Shown: positions 1-5,176, numbered from the stretch's first letter. The stretch is 6,439 nt of DNA from an uncultured Eubacteriales bacterium (GCA_900555345.1 USKS01000090.1:1-6439); one strand, 5' to 3'. Numbers and translations: made by a program. The notes: generated from the sequence alone by a model not told the origin.

Positions 1-34
1 TTGGCTGTTTCTTTTAAGCGTTTCGGGTCGGCAA

Positions 35-1405
35 TCAATAACCGAAGTGCTTTTCGGTTTCCGCAACTGCCTCTTCGATGATGTCAAGACCCTTGAGTGC
101 TACCTCGTCGTCGAGGATCATGGGAGGAGACATTCTGAGTATATGACCGGAAGGAACCCATGCAAGACCCTTTTCAAATGCCTTCTTGTAGATCATCTGA
201 CCTGCCTCAACGAAGGGCTCCTTGGTGTTTCTGTCTTTAACGATCTCTATTGCCTGGAGGCAGCCGATAGCGCGGACATCGCCGATGATGGGATGCTCTG
301 CCATCATGTCCTTCATCTTTGCAAGCATGATGTTGCCCAGATGCTCACTTCTCTCGTTGAGGTTTTCCTCTTCGATGACCTTGATGGACTCAAGTGCTGC
401 TGCGCATGCCATGGGGTTTCCGCCGTAGCTGGAGGAAGCGGAGATCTTTTCGATAGCGGGCGCGAGCTTTTCGGAAACCGCAAGGCAGGTAACGGGGAAA
501 CCGTTGCCGAAGCCCTTACCGAGAGTGGTAAGATCAGCGGTAACATTCCAATGATCCATAGCAAGCCACTTACCGGTTCTTGCCATGCAGTTAAGAACCT
601 CGTCCGCGAAGAGGAGGATCCCTCTTTCGTCGCAGAGCTTGCGGAGCGCGGGCATATAGTCCGGAGGAGGAACAACGGAGCCGCCCCAACCCTGGATAGG
701 CTCAAGTACGATAGCCGCAACGTTGTTGCCGCCGCTTGCGCACTCGTTGTCGAGAATGCCTTTCAGCATGTTTATGTAGGGGGTGGAATCCTTCCATGCC
801 TCTTCGGGAGTTCTGCCGAAGACGTCACGGTACGGATTGGGTCTGGGAGCGAGCATAAAGCCGGGCGCTCTCATATGTGTATCCGCGCCAACGACTGCAA
901 GGGAGTTGGAGCCCAGGGACTTACCGTGGAAATCTCTCCAGAAGGAGATGAACTCCTGCTTGCCGGAGGCAGCTCTTGCACATCTCAGACCTGCTTCGAC
1001 AGCGGTTGTACCGGAATCGTAGAACTGGAAGCCCGCAAAACGGCCGCCGGTGATCTCGTGAAGCTTTTCAACAAGCTCCATCTTTACCTTTGTGGTAAAG
1101 TCGTGGCAGTTCATAAGCTTCTTTGCCTGCTCTGCAACTGCCTCGCTGATCTTCGGATGGCAGTGACCGAGGCCGGTTACGTATATACCGGAGGAAAAGT
1201 CGATATAGGTGTTGCCGTCAACGTCGGTAAGTGTGTAGCCGAAGCCGGATTCAAATGCTACGGGGAACAGTCTTACCTGGCTGGAATATCCCTTCATGTA
1301 CTTTGCGCATCTTGTGTGATACTCCTGCGACTTGGGGCCGGGTATCTGAGCTGTAACAAGATGGGGGACGGAAGCGGGATCTACGCTTGCCCAGTTCTTA
1401 CTCAT
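35..1405 (-). CDS. Class III PLP-dependent aminotransferase (GabT/acetylornithine-aminotransferase superfamily)
   Basis: The 456-residue protein should transfer an amino group between an amine or amino acid and a 2-oxo acid in the cytoplasm, using pyridoxal phosphate. Class III landmarks appear in order: DSGTTAVEAGLR (about 130-141, phosphate-binding loop), FHGKS (159-163), EPIQGWGG (235-242), ADEV with the PLP-ring Asp at 268, TLGKGFGNG with the Schiff-base Lys at 297, SSSYGGNP (324-331) and RMSPP near the C-terminus (424-428). Length is normal for the family. The ATG at 1405 is chosen because AAGAGG lies about 10 bases upstream; an in-frame TTG at 1426 overlaps that site and is rejected. 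The segment after DEV reads LNCMARTGK rather than the common QTGFGRTGK, so the substrate (GABA, ornithine, other omega-amines) cannot be named. It has its own promoter and lies downstream of the recombinase on the same strand. Family is certain; specificity is unknown. Confidence 0.93.
   Translation of the reverse strand: MSKNWASVDPASVPHLVTAQIPGPKSQEYHTRCAKYMKGYSSQVRLFPVAFESGFGYTLTDVDGNTYIDFSSGIYVTGLGHCHPKISEAVAEQAKKLMNCHDFTTKVKMELVEKLHEITGGRFAGFQFYDSGTTAVEAGLRCARAASGKQEFISFWRDFHGKSLGSNSLAVVGADTHMRAPGFMLAPRPNPYRDVFGRTPEEAWKDSTPYINMLKGILDNECASGGNNVAAIVLEPIQGWGGSVVPPPDYMPALRKLCDERGILLFADEVLNCMARTGKWLAMDHWNVTADLTTLGKGFGNGFPVTCLAVSEKLAPAIEKISASSSYGGNPMACAAALESIKVIEEENLNERSEHLGNIMLAKMKDMMAEHPIIGDVRAIGCLQAIEIVKDRNTKEPFVEAGQMIYKKAFEKGLAWVPSGHILRMSPPMILDDEVALKGLDIIEEAVAETEKHFGY
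40..59 (-). other. Short inverted repeat at the 3' end of the aminotransferase gene
   Basis: AACCGAA (40-46) and TTCGGTT (53-59) form a perfect 7-bp stem with a 6-base loop. It covers the last codons before the TGA at 35-37. On the minus strand the bases that follow are only mildly T-rich, so this is at best a weak terminator or an mRNA 3' hairpin. No other terminator for this gene is visible before the window edge. Confidence 0.3.
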
Positions 1406-1444
1406 TTGTGTATAACCTCTTTTCAAAAATAATATACCTTAAAA

Positions 1445-1461
1445 TGCAAACCGTTTTTGCA
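1445..1461. promoter_or_regulatory. Palindrome at the aminotransferase transcription start (candidate operator)
   Basis: TGCAAA (1445-1450) and TTTGCA (1456-1461) are perfect 6-bp inverted arms around a 5-bp centre. The element lies immediately downstream of the predicted start site (about 1462), where a bound repressor would block initiation. It could also form a small hairpin at the very 5' end of the mRNA. No regulator gene is recognisable nearby, so the binding protein, if any, is unknown. Confidence 0.4.
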
Positions 1462-1468
1462 CAATTAT

Positions 1469-1496
1469 ATTATAGTGGATTTTCGGAATATGTCAA
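1469..1496 (-). promoter_or_regulatory. Sigma-A promoter of the aminotransferase gene
   Basis: Read on the minus strand, a perfect -35 hexamer TTGACA (1496-1491) and a perfect -10 hexamer TATAAT (1474-1469) are separated by 16 bases. Transcription should start near 1462, giving an untranslated leader of about 57 bases before the ATG at 1405. This allows the aminotransferase to be expressed independently of the recombinase gene upstream. Both hexamers are exact; the assignment is still a sequence-only prediction. Confidence 0.8.
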
Positions 1497-1584
1497 CAGT
1501 TTTTCCGAAATACGGAAGTTCGGCACGGCATTTTTGTGCAATGTTTCTGCAGCTTCTTCTTTTGCCGATCGTCGGTGTCCGCCG

Positions 1585-2733
1585 TCACCCGTTTTCACCG
1601 TCTTTGCCGGATGAGGCGGGCGTGCCGCCCGGAGCGGAGGACGTGTCTGTACTGTCTGCGTCGGCGGTAACATCCGCACCTCCCGCGCCATGTGCCGAGC
1701 CTGACGCAGTATGTGCGCCGCCTCCCGCGCAAGGTCTGAGCTTCAGGTGCGCAAGGGGATTATGCTCCATTGCCTTTTCCATTCCCACGTCGGAAACATG
1801 GGTGTATATCTGCGTTGTGTTCAGCTGCTCGTGTCCCAGAATATCTTTGAGCACTCTTATGTCCACGTCGCCCGACTGATACATGAGCGTTGCGGCTGTG
1901 TGGCGCAGCTTATGCGTTGAATAGTGTTTGTATTCAAGCCCCGCTTCTCCGAGGTATTTTTTTACCATCCACTGCACGGTCTTTACGCTTATGCGCTTGC
2001 CGAGACGGGAGATGAACAGTGCGGTTTCTCCCGGCTTTACGTTTGCCGCCGCCAGGCGCACGGGCATATACATTTCAAGAGACGCGCGCGCCGCGCTGTT
2101 AAGATATATAACTCTCTCCTTTGCGCCTTTGCCCAGAACGCGCATGGACGTAAGCGAGCGGTCGATGTCGCCGAGGCTTATGCCGCACAGCTCGGAAAGA
2201 CGCATGCCGCAGTTGAGAAACAGGGTCAGTATGCAATAGTCGCGCTCGCGGGTGTTTGACGACGTGTCGTTCAGAACGCTTGTGAGCAGCTCCGTGCATT
2301 CGTCAACGCTCAGATGCTTCGGCAGCTGTTTTTTCTTTTTCGGGGAGTCTATGCCGACGGTGGGGTCGTTGTCGATAAGGTGCATTTTGACCGTCAGATA
2401 CTTATAGAAGCTGCGCAGGGCGGAGAGCTTGCGCGACCTTGCGGCACTGCCGTTTTCGCGGGTGCCCACGGCGTAGTTTATAAAGCCGTATATGTCGTCC
2501 GATTTGATGCTGTCAAAAAACTTCATGTCAAGCCCGGAAATATCCGCCTCGGTAAAGCTTTCTCCCTCAAGAGGCTTGCCGCCGCGCACCGCCGTCATGT
2601 ATCGGCAGAACGTGCGAAGATCGCACAGATATTCCGTAACCGTGCGCACCGAGCAGTTCTGCACGGTCAGCTTGTACGACGCAAACCGTCTGACGGGCTC
2701 GGGAAACGCGGAAAGATCGTTCAAATCTATCAT
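1585..2733 (-). CDS. XerC/XerD-type tyrosine recombinase with an extended C-terminal tail
   Basis: This 382-residue site-specific recombinase should cut and rejoin DNA through a phosphotyrosine intermediate. An N-terminal SAM-like core-binding domain (about 10-115) precedes the catalytic domain (about 135-325). The catalytic set is complete: Arg178 (CGMRLSELCG), Lys202 (LGKGAKER), His274 and Arg277 (HKLRH), His301 (LGH) and nucleophile Tyr310 (TTQIYTHV). Spacings between these residues equal those of E. coli XerD. The ATG at 2733 has an ideal AAGGAGG seven bases upstream. Xer proteins usually end about 20 residues after the tyrosine; here 72 follow, the last 45 or so being a low-complexity Ala/Gly/Ser/Thr/Asp stretch. 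It may be a housekeeping chromosome-dimer recombinase or an integrase-like paralogue. The absence of phage or transposon neighbours favours the former only weakly. Confidence 0.93.
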   Translation of the reverse strand: MIDLNDLSAFPEPVRRFASYKLTVQNCSVRTVTEYLCDLRTFCRYMTAVRGGKPLEGESFTEADISGLDMKFFDSIKSDDIYGFINYAVGTRENGSAARSRKLSALRSFYKYLTVKMHLIDNDPTVGIDSPKKKKQLPKHLSVDECTELLTSVLNDTSSNTRERDYCILTLFLNCGMRLSELCGISLGDIDRSLTSMRVLGKGAKERVIYLNSAARASLEMYMPVRLAAANVKPGETALFISRLGKRISVKTVQWMVKKYLGEAGLEYKHYSTHKLRHTAATLMYQSGDVDIRVLKDILGHEQLNTTQIYTHVSDVGMEKAMEHNPLAHLKLRPCAGGGAHTASGSAHGAGGADVTADADSTDTSSAPGGTPASSGKDGENG

Positions 2734-2754
2734 GGTCCGGCCTCCTTTTCTTTC

Positions 2755-2782
2755 ATTTTAGCACATTGATAGTACAAATCAA
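2755..2782 (-). promoter_or_regulatory. Probable promoter of the recombinase gene
   Basis: On the minus strand, TAAAAT (2760-2755) is a 5/6 -10 box preceded by TGC, an extended -10. A weaker -35, TTGATT (2782-2777), sits 16 bases upstream. The predicted start near 2748 would leave a very short leader, with the Shine-Dalgarno (2747-2741) almost at the 5' end. An overlapping alternative, TTTACA (2796-2791) with TACTAT (2774-2769) at 16-base spacing, would give a more ordinary leader. I cannot choose between them. Confidence 0.45.
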
Positions 2783-2852
2783 AGATATTTTGTAAACTTT
2801 TTTTCAAGCGTATTGCAAACGGCGCGGCAGTATACTAAAATTGTTACATAAA

Positions 2853-2876
2853 GTCGAAGCGATGTTTTTTTTCGAC
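2853..2876 (+). other. Hairpin in the 5' region of the membrane protein gene
   Basis: GTCGAA (2853-2858) and TTCGAC (2871-2876) are perfect 6-bp arms around a 12-base T-rich loop. The hairpin lies between a TATACT -10-like hexamer (2831-2836, no convincing -35) and the chosen ATG at 2904. It could be a leader structure of this mRNA. No known riboswitch pattern is recognisable. Confidence 0.25.
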
Positions 2877-2903
2877 AATAACCGACAAAGGCAGGGATCA
2901 CAA

Positions 2904-3512
2904 ATGGGCACTTCGCTCGGAGAGGGCAGAAAATACGGTCTCCCCGCAAAAAAACTCATACTCAACCATTTCGGAGCGGCGCTGCTCGGCATAATGCTCA
3001 CCTCCGCTTGCGGCATGAATATGTTTCTCAATGTTGCGACAAGCGTACTTGCCGTGATTTTTTACATGATTATAGACTACAACGCCATGTGGGATATAGG
3101 CGCGAAGAACCGCGCAAAGGCGGAGACCGGCAGATTTGTTGATGACCGCTTCTACGGCATAAAGGCGGCGCTTATAGGCAATATCCCCAATTTTGCGCTG
3201 GCGTTTCTGTGCACGGCGTTTACGGCGATCGGTGCTTTCGCAAACGTGGGATTTTTTGCAAACGCGGCGTACATAACAAACACGGCGGCGCGCTTCTGGG
3301 ACGGTATGTATACGGGCATTCTTGTGGCGATCATACCTCATACCGCCGAGGGTACTCTGGTGGAGCTTACTGAAACGCAGTCCGTTCTCTATATGCTTTT
3401 GTATTTCGCGATAACGATTCCTTCGCTCATAATCTGCCCCCTTGCGTACGAAGCGGGGTACAAGGGCTTTCGCATTATTCCCGACCGCAAAAAAGAAAAA
3501 ACGGAAAAATGA
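2904..3512 (+). CDS. Unrecognised multi-pass membrane protein
   Basis: I do not recognise a characterised family. The 202-residue product has hydrophobic segments at about 22-38, 41-58, 85-111 (perhaps continuing to 122), 135-146 (weak) and 158-181. That suggests roughly four membrane passes, a charged loop at 64-83 (IGAKNRAKAETGRFVDDRF) and a basic cytoplasmic-like tail. Its layout, a W..G...R loop followed by a hydrophobic LIGNIP stretch, resembles uncharacterised Firmicutes membrane proteins I have a loose memory of. The ATG at 2904 is chosen for the purine-rich CAGGGA about 7 bases upstream. In-frame starts at 2862 (ATG) and 2841 (TTG) lack a good ribosome binding site. Codons and composition match coding DNA, and the gene ends at a strong terminator. 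The last residues (KKEKTEK) and the stop codon run into a short tandem repeat. Confidence 0.72.
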   Translation: MGTSLGEGRKYGLPAKKLILNHFGAALLGIMLTSACGMNMFLNVATSVLAVIFYMIIDYNAMWDIGAKNRAKAETGRFVDDRFYGIKAALIGNIPNFALAFLCTAFTAIGAFANVGFFANAAYITNTAARFWDGMYTGILVAIIPHTAEGTLVELTETQSVLYMLLYFAITIPSLIICPLAYEAGYKGFRIIPDRKKEKTEK

Positions 3513-3524
3513 AAAATGAAAAAT
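3504..3524 (+). repeat. Three tandem copies of GAAAAAT
   Basis: The 7-base unit GAAAAAT occurs three times back to back. The first junction supplies the TGA stop of the membrane protein gene, and the third copy forms the A-rich base of the following terminator stem. It may be simple slippage, or the end of a small inserted repeat element. Confidence 0.7.
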
Positions 3525-3564
3525 GCGCGACCGTGCCGAAGGCCCGGCACGGTCGCGCATTTTT
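3519..3564. terminator. Strong bidirectional-type terminator hairpin after the membrane protein gene
   Basis: A perfect 20-bp inverted repeat (3519-3538 and 3545-3564) encloses the 6-base loop AAGGCC. The GC-rich upper stem is flanked by five A on the left and five T on the right, so transcripts from either direction would end in a U-run. It closes the membrane protein transcript and insulates the infC operon, whose promoter starts 34 bases later. Confidence 0.88.
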
Positions 3565-3580
3565 GCGCCGCAGGGTATAT

Positions 3581-3639
3581 TTTTTGCGAAAAAGTGCTTG
3601 ACAAAGCTGCGGCGGGGTGATATAATACTTTCGCAAAAA
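3581..3639. repeat. 11-bp inverted repeat flanking the infC promoter
   Basis: TTTTTGCGAAA (3581-3591) and its exact reverse complement TTTCGCAAAAA (3629-3639) lie either side of the -35 and -10 boxes. The right arm covers the predicted transcription start, and the spacer is 37 bases. Because only the right arm is transcribed, it cannot be an RNA hairpin. The arms could be paired protein-binding sites or chance in A/T-rich sequence. Confidence 0.45.
3598..3626 (+). promoter_or_regulatory. Consensus sigma-A promoter of the infC-rpmI-rplT operon
   Basis: TTGACA (3598-3603) and TATAAT (3621-3626) are exact consensus hexamers at the optimal 17-base spacing, and TGA directly precedes the -10, giving an extended -10. 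Transcription should begin near 3633. This is the strongest promoter in the window, as expected for a translation-apparatus operon. Confidence 0.93.
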
Positions 3640-3781
3640 GGAAGAAGAACGCTCCGTTCTCACCGTACCGCATGGGCGCGTACGGTATAATAAAGACACC
3701 GCTTCGGGCGGTACTTTGTGCGGAGTTTCTTTCGCACATTTTTTGTTTTTAAAATCCACATTCAAAAAGGGGTGCTTTGCT
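3633..3781 (+). promoter_or_regulatory. Structured leader of infC-rpmI-rplT; candidate L20-responsive attenuator
   Basis: The leader of about 149 bases has a series of local hairpins: AGAACG/CGTTCT (3646-3651 with 3655-3660), ACCGTAC/GTACGGT (3662-3668 with 3680-3686) and ACCGC/GCGGT (3698-3702 with 3708-3712). An intrinsic terminator follows (3717-3750). Competing long-range pairs exist: GTACCGC (3665-3671) with GCGGTAC (3708-3714), and CCGCA (3668-3672) with TGCGG (3719-3723). The second pair would break the terminator stem. In Bacillus subtilis this operon is known to be repressed by L20 through premature termination in its leader. The same arrangement here suggests the same control; L20 binding itself is inferred. 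Confidence 0.72.
3717..3750 (+). terminator. Intrinsic terminator inside the infC leader (attenuator)
   Basis: TGTGCGGA (3717-3724) pairs with TTCGCACA (3731-3738) over 8 bp, with one G-U, around a 6-base loop. It is followed by TTTTTT, G, TTTTT. It lies after the promoter and before the infC Shine-Dalgarno, so it can only act as a conditional stop for the operon. Upstream CCGCA (3668-3672) can pair with 3719-3723 as an antiterminator. Confidence 0.8.
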
Positions 3782-3784
3782 ATA
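3767..3784 (+). promoter_or_regulatory. infC ribosome binding site and AUA start
   Basis: AAGGGGTG (3767-3774) closely matches the anti-Shine-Dalgarno complement AAGGAGGTG and is separated by CTTTGCT from the ATA at 3782-3784. The only other in-frame candidate, TTG at 3716, lies in the leader terminator stem with no ribosome binding site. The site therefore fixes the unusual start. Confidence 0.8.
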
Positions 3785-4378
3785 AGCGCAAAAGAGCTTT
3801 TTATCAATGACGATATTCACGCAAAAGAGGTCCGTCTTCTTGACGAAAACGGAGACCAGCTGGGTATCAAGTCTCTCAGCGAGGCTAAAGACTACGCATA
3901 CGACCGCGGTGTCGATCTTGTTTGTATCGCTCCTCAGGCTCAGCCGCCCGTCTGCCGTGCCATGGACTACGGTAAGTACCGTTATGAGCAGGACAAGAGG
4001 GAAAAAGAGCAGAAGAAAAAGCAGCAGACCGTTGAAGTCAAAGAAGTTCAGCTTTCCTGCCGCATCGACAAGCATGACTTTGACACTAAGGCTCAGCGCG
4101 CCATAAAGTTCCTTAAAGAGGGCAACAAGGTCAGAGTATGCCTGCGCTTCAAGGGCAGAGAAATGGCTCACCAGGATCTGGGCCGTGAAATGATACAGCG
4201 TTTCCGCGAGGCGTGCGCAGAAGTCTCCACCATGGATAAAAAGCCGGCACTTGAGGGCAGACAGATGATAATGTTCCTTATGCCCATCAAGAACACAGCG
4301 CCGAAGAAAGCTGCAAAGCCGCAGGAGGCTCCTGCGGAGAAGGCGCCCGAAACAGCCGGAGATGCGGCTGCTGAGTAA
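3782..4378 (+). CDS. infC: Translation initiation factor IF-3, starting at AUA
   Basis: IF-3 binds the 30S subunit, prevents premature 50S joining and checks start-codon/initiator-tRNA pairing. The 198-residue product has the N-terminal domain (about 1-75, with FINDDIHAKEVRLLDENGDQLG and PPVCRAMDYGKYRYEQ), a Lys/Glu-rich helical linker (about 70-84) and the C-terminal domain (about 85-170, with VKEVQLSCRIDKHDFDTK and VRVCLRFKGREMAH). An Ala/Pro/Lys/Glu tail of about 28 residues follows. No in-frame ATG, GTG or TTG lies near the conserved N-terminus. AAGGGGTG (3767-3774) sits ideally upstream of ATA at 3782, and the reading I/M-SAKELFIN matches other IF-3 N-termini. Unusual starts such as AUU are known for infC and let IF-3 repress its own synthesis. 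The first gene of infC-rpmI-rplT, it follows an attenuator leader. Confidence 0.95.
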   Translation: MSAKELFINDDIHAKEVRLLDENGDQLGIKSLSEAKDYAYDRGVDLVCIAPQAQPPVCRAMDYGKYRYEQDKREKEQKKKQQTVEVKEVQLSCRIDKHDFDTKAQRAIKFLKEGNKVRVCLRFKGREMAHQDLGREMIQRFREACAEVSTMDKKPALEGRQMIMFLMPIKNTAPKKAAKPQEAPAEKAPETAGDAAAE

Positions 4379-4422
4379 GCTATCGTAAAGATAAAATACA
4401 GTACCGAAAGGAATTATGAAAA

Positions 4423-4620
4423 ATGGGTAAGATCAAAACACATAAGGCCTCCGCTAAGCGTTTTTCCGTAACCGGCAGCGGCAAGGTCAAGATCCATCAC
4501 AGCTCTCACCGTCACAACCTGAGCACCAACAAGACTCAGAAGCAGAAGAGACGTCTGCGCGGCGCTGACATCCTCAGCCCCGCTATGGAAGCAAACGTCA
4601 AGAGACTGATAATGAAGTAA
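4423..4620 (+). CDS. rpmI: 50S ribosomal protein L35 (bL35)
   Basis: This 65-residue, very basic protein is a structural component of the 50S subunit. The full length is recognisable: KIKTHKASAKRF near the N-terminus, TGSGKVKIHHSSHRHN in the middle and TQKQKRRLRG followed by a short C-terminal helix ending VKRLIMK. The length is typical. It lies 44 bases after infC and 24 before rplT, in the conserved infC-rpmI-rplT order. The Shine-Dalgarno GAAAGGA (4406-4412) is 10 bases before the ATG at 4423. An out-of-frame ATG at 4416 opens a four-codon frame (MKNG, stop at 4428-4430) overlapping this start, too close to the Shine-Dalgarno to be a good start itself. Confidence 0.98.
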   Translation: MGKIKTHKASAKRFSVTGSGKVKIHHSSHRHNLSTNKTQKQKRRLRGADILSPAMEANVKRLIMK

Positions 4621-4644
4621 TAAAGCGAAGGGAGAGACAGAAAG

Positions 4645-4998
4645 ATGGCAAGAGTTAAAGGCGCAATGATGACGCGCAAGAGAAGAAACAGAGTTCTGAA
4701 AGCAGCTAAGGGTTACTGGGGCTCCAAGTCCAAGCACTTCAAGATGGCTAAACAGGCCGTAATGAAGAGCGGTAACTATGCATACATCGGCAGAAAGCAG
4801 AAGAAGAGAGAGTTCAGACGCCTTTGGATCGCACGTATCAGCGCGCAGGCAAAGGTTTGCGGCATGAACTATTCTACCTTTATGAACGGTCTGAAGAAGG
4901 CAGGCATCGACCTCAACCGTAAGATGCTTTCCGAGATCGCGGTTTCCGATAAGGAAGCTTTTGCGGCACTTGCAGAAAAGGCAAAGGCTGCGCTTTAA
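4645..4998 (+). CDS. rplT: 50S ribosomal protein L20 (bL20), probable operon autoregulator
   Basis: L20 is an early-assembly 23S rRNA-binding protein of the 50S subunit. The 117-residue sequence is canonical: MARVKGA at the N-terminus, the long basic helix [16 protein letters not shown] (11-26), [18 protein letters not shown] (46-63) and a globular C-terminal domain with [20 protein letters not shown] (74-93). In Bacillus and E. coli the C-terminal domain also binds its own operon mRNA to repress synthesis when rRNA sites are full; the leader upstream of infC fits this. The ATG has AAGGGAG (4628-4634) 10 bases upstream. It is the last gene of the operon and is followed within 15 bases by a terminator. 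Confidence 0.98.
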   Translation: MARVKGAMMTRKRRNRVLKAAKGYWGSKSKHFKMAKQAVMKSGNYAYIGRKQKKREFRRLWIARISAQAKVCGMNYSTFMNGLKKAGIDLNRKMLSEIAVSDKEAFAALAEKAKAAL

Positions 4999-5010
4999 TC
5001 AGCAATTTCA

Positions 5011-5047
5011 AAAAGAACCCCTCGGGTGCGCCCGTGCGGGTTCTTTT
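5011..5047 (+). terminator. Rho-independent terminator of infC-rpmI-rplT
   Basis: AAAAGAACCC (5011-5020) and GGGTTCTTTT (5038-5047) form a perfect 10-bp stem. Within the loop, CGGG (5023-5026) and CCCG (5031-5034) form a second short stem. The T-run is part of the right arm, and the hairpin begins 12 bases after the rplT stop. Confidence 0.9.
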
Positions 5048-5096
5048 AATTGGATCTTTTCGATGCGCCGGAGCATTTTTGGCTGACGACGGCGAG

Positions 5097-5111
5097 ACGG
5101 ACAGAACGATC
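5097..5111 (+). repeat. Direct repeat copy A (15 bases)
   Basis: ACGGACAGAACGATC occurs here and again, identically, exactly 80 bases downstream at 5177-5191. The offset is not a multiple of three, so the copies read in different frames and do not reflect a repeated peptide. Confidence 0.9.
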
Positions 5112-5176
5112 ACGTCCGACAGCCCGGCGCGGCGGCAGCTTGCGGCGAGAGCCGAGGCAGGCGGCGCAAAAACGGC

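Noticed and set aside
1..38. Minus-strand frame from a TTG overlapping the aminotransferase stop, reading LIADPKRLKETA to the window edge
   Set aside because: It looks mildly protein-like and TTGA-type overlaps occur in operons, but only 12 codons are visible and no Shine-Dalgarno precedes it. Too little to call a gene.
47..1432. A 461-codon open frame on the plus strand covering almost the whole aminotransferase gene
   Set aside because: The translation is Cys-rich and matches no protein pattern, it has no ribosome binding site, and the opposite strand carries every class III aminotransferase motif. It is a codon-bias shadow.
1503..1517. TTCCG-N5-CGGAA hairpin as terminator of the recombinase gene
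   Set aside because: The stem is only 5 bp and is not followed by a convincing T-run on the minus strand; it also lies just upstream of the aminotransferase promoter. No clear recombinase terminator is visible.
1585..2733. Tyrosine recombinase as the integrase of a prophage or integrative element
   Set aside because: No tRNA, attachment-site direct repeats, excisionase, relaxase, phage or cargo genes are seen within the window, and the neighbours look chromosomal. The flanks beyond the window were not available.
3716..3781. Upstream extension of infC to an in-frame TTG at 3716
   Set aside because: The TTG and following codons lie in the leader terminator hairpin and T-run, there is no ribosome binding site before it, and the extra residues are not IF-3-like.
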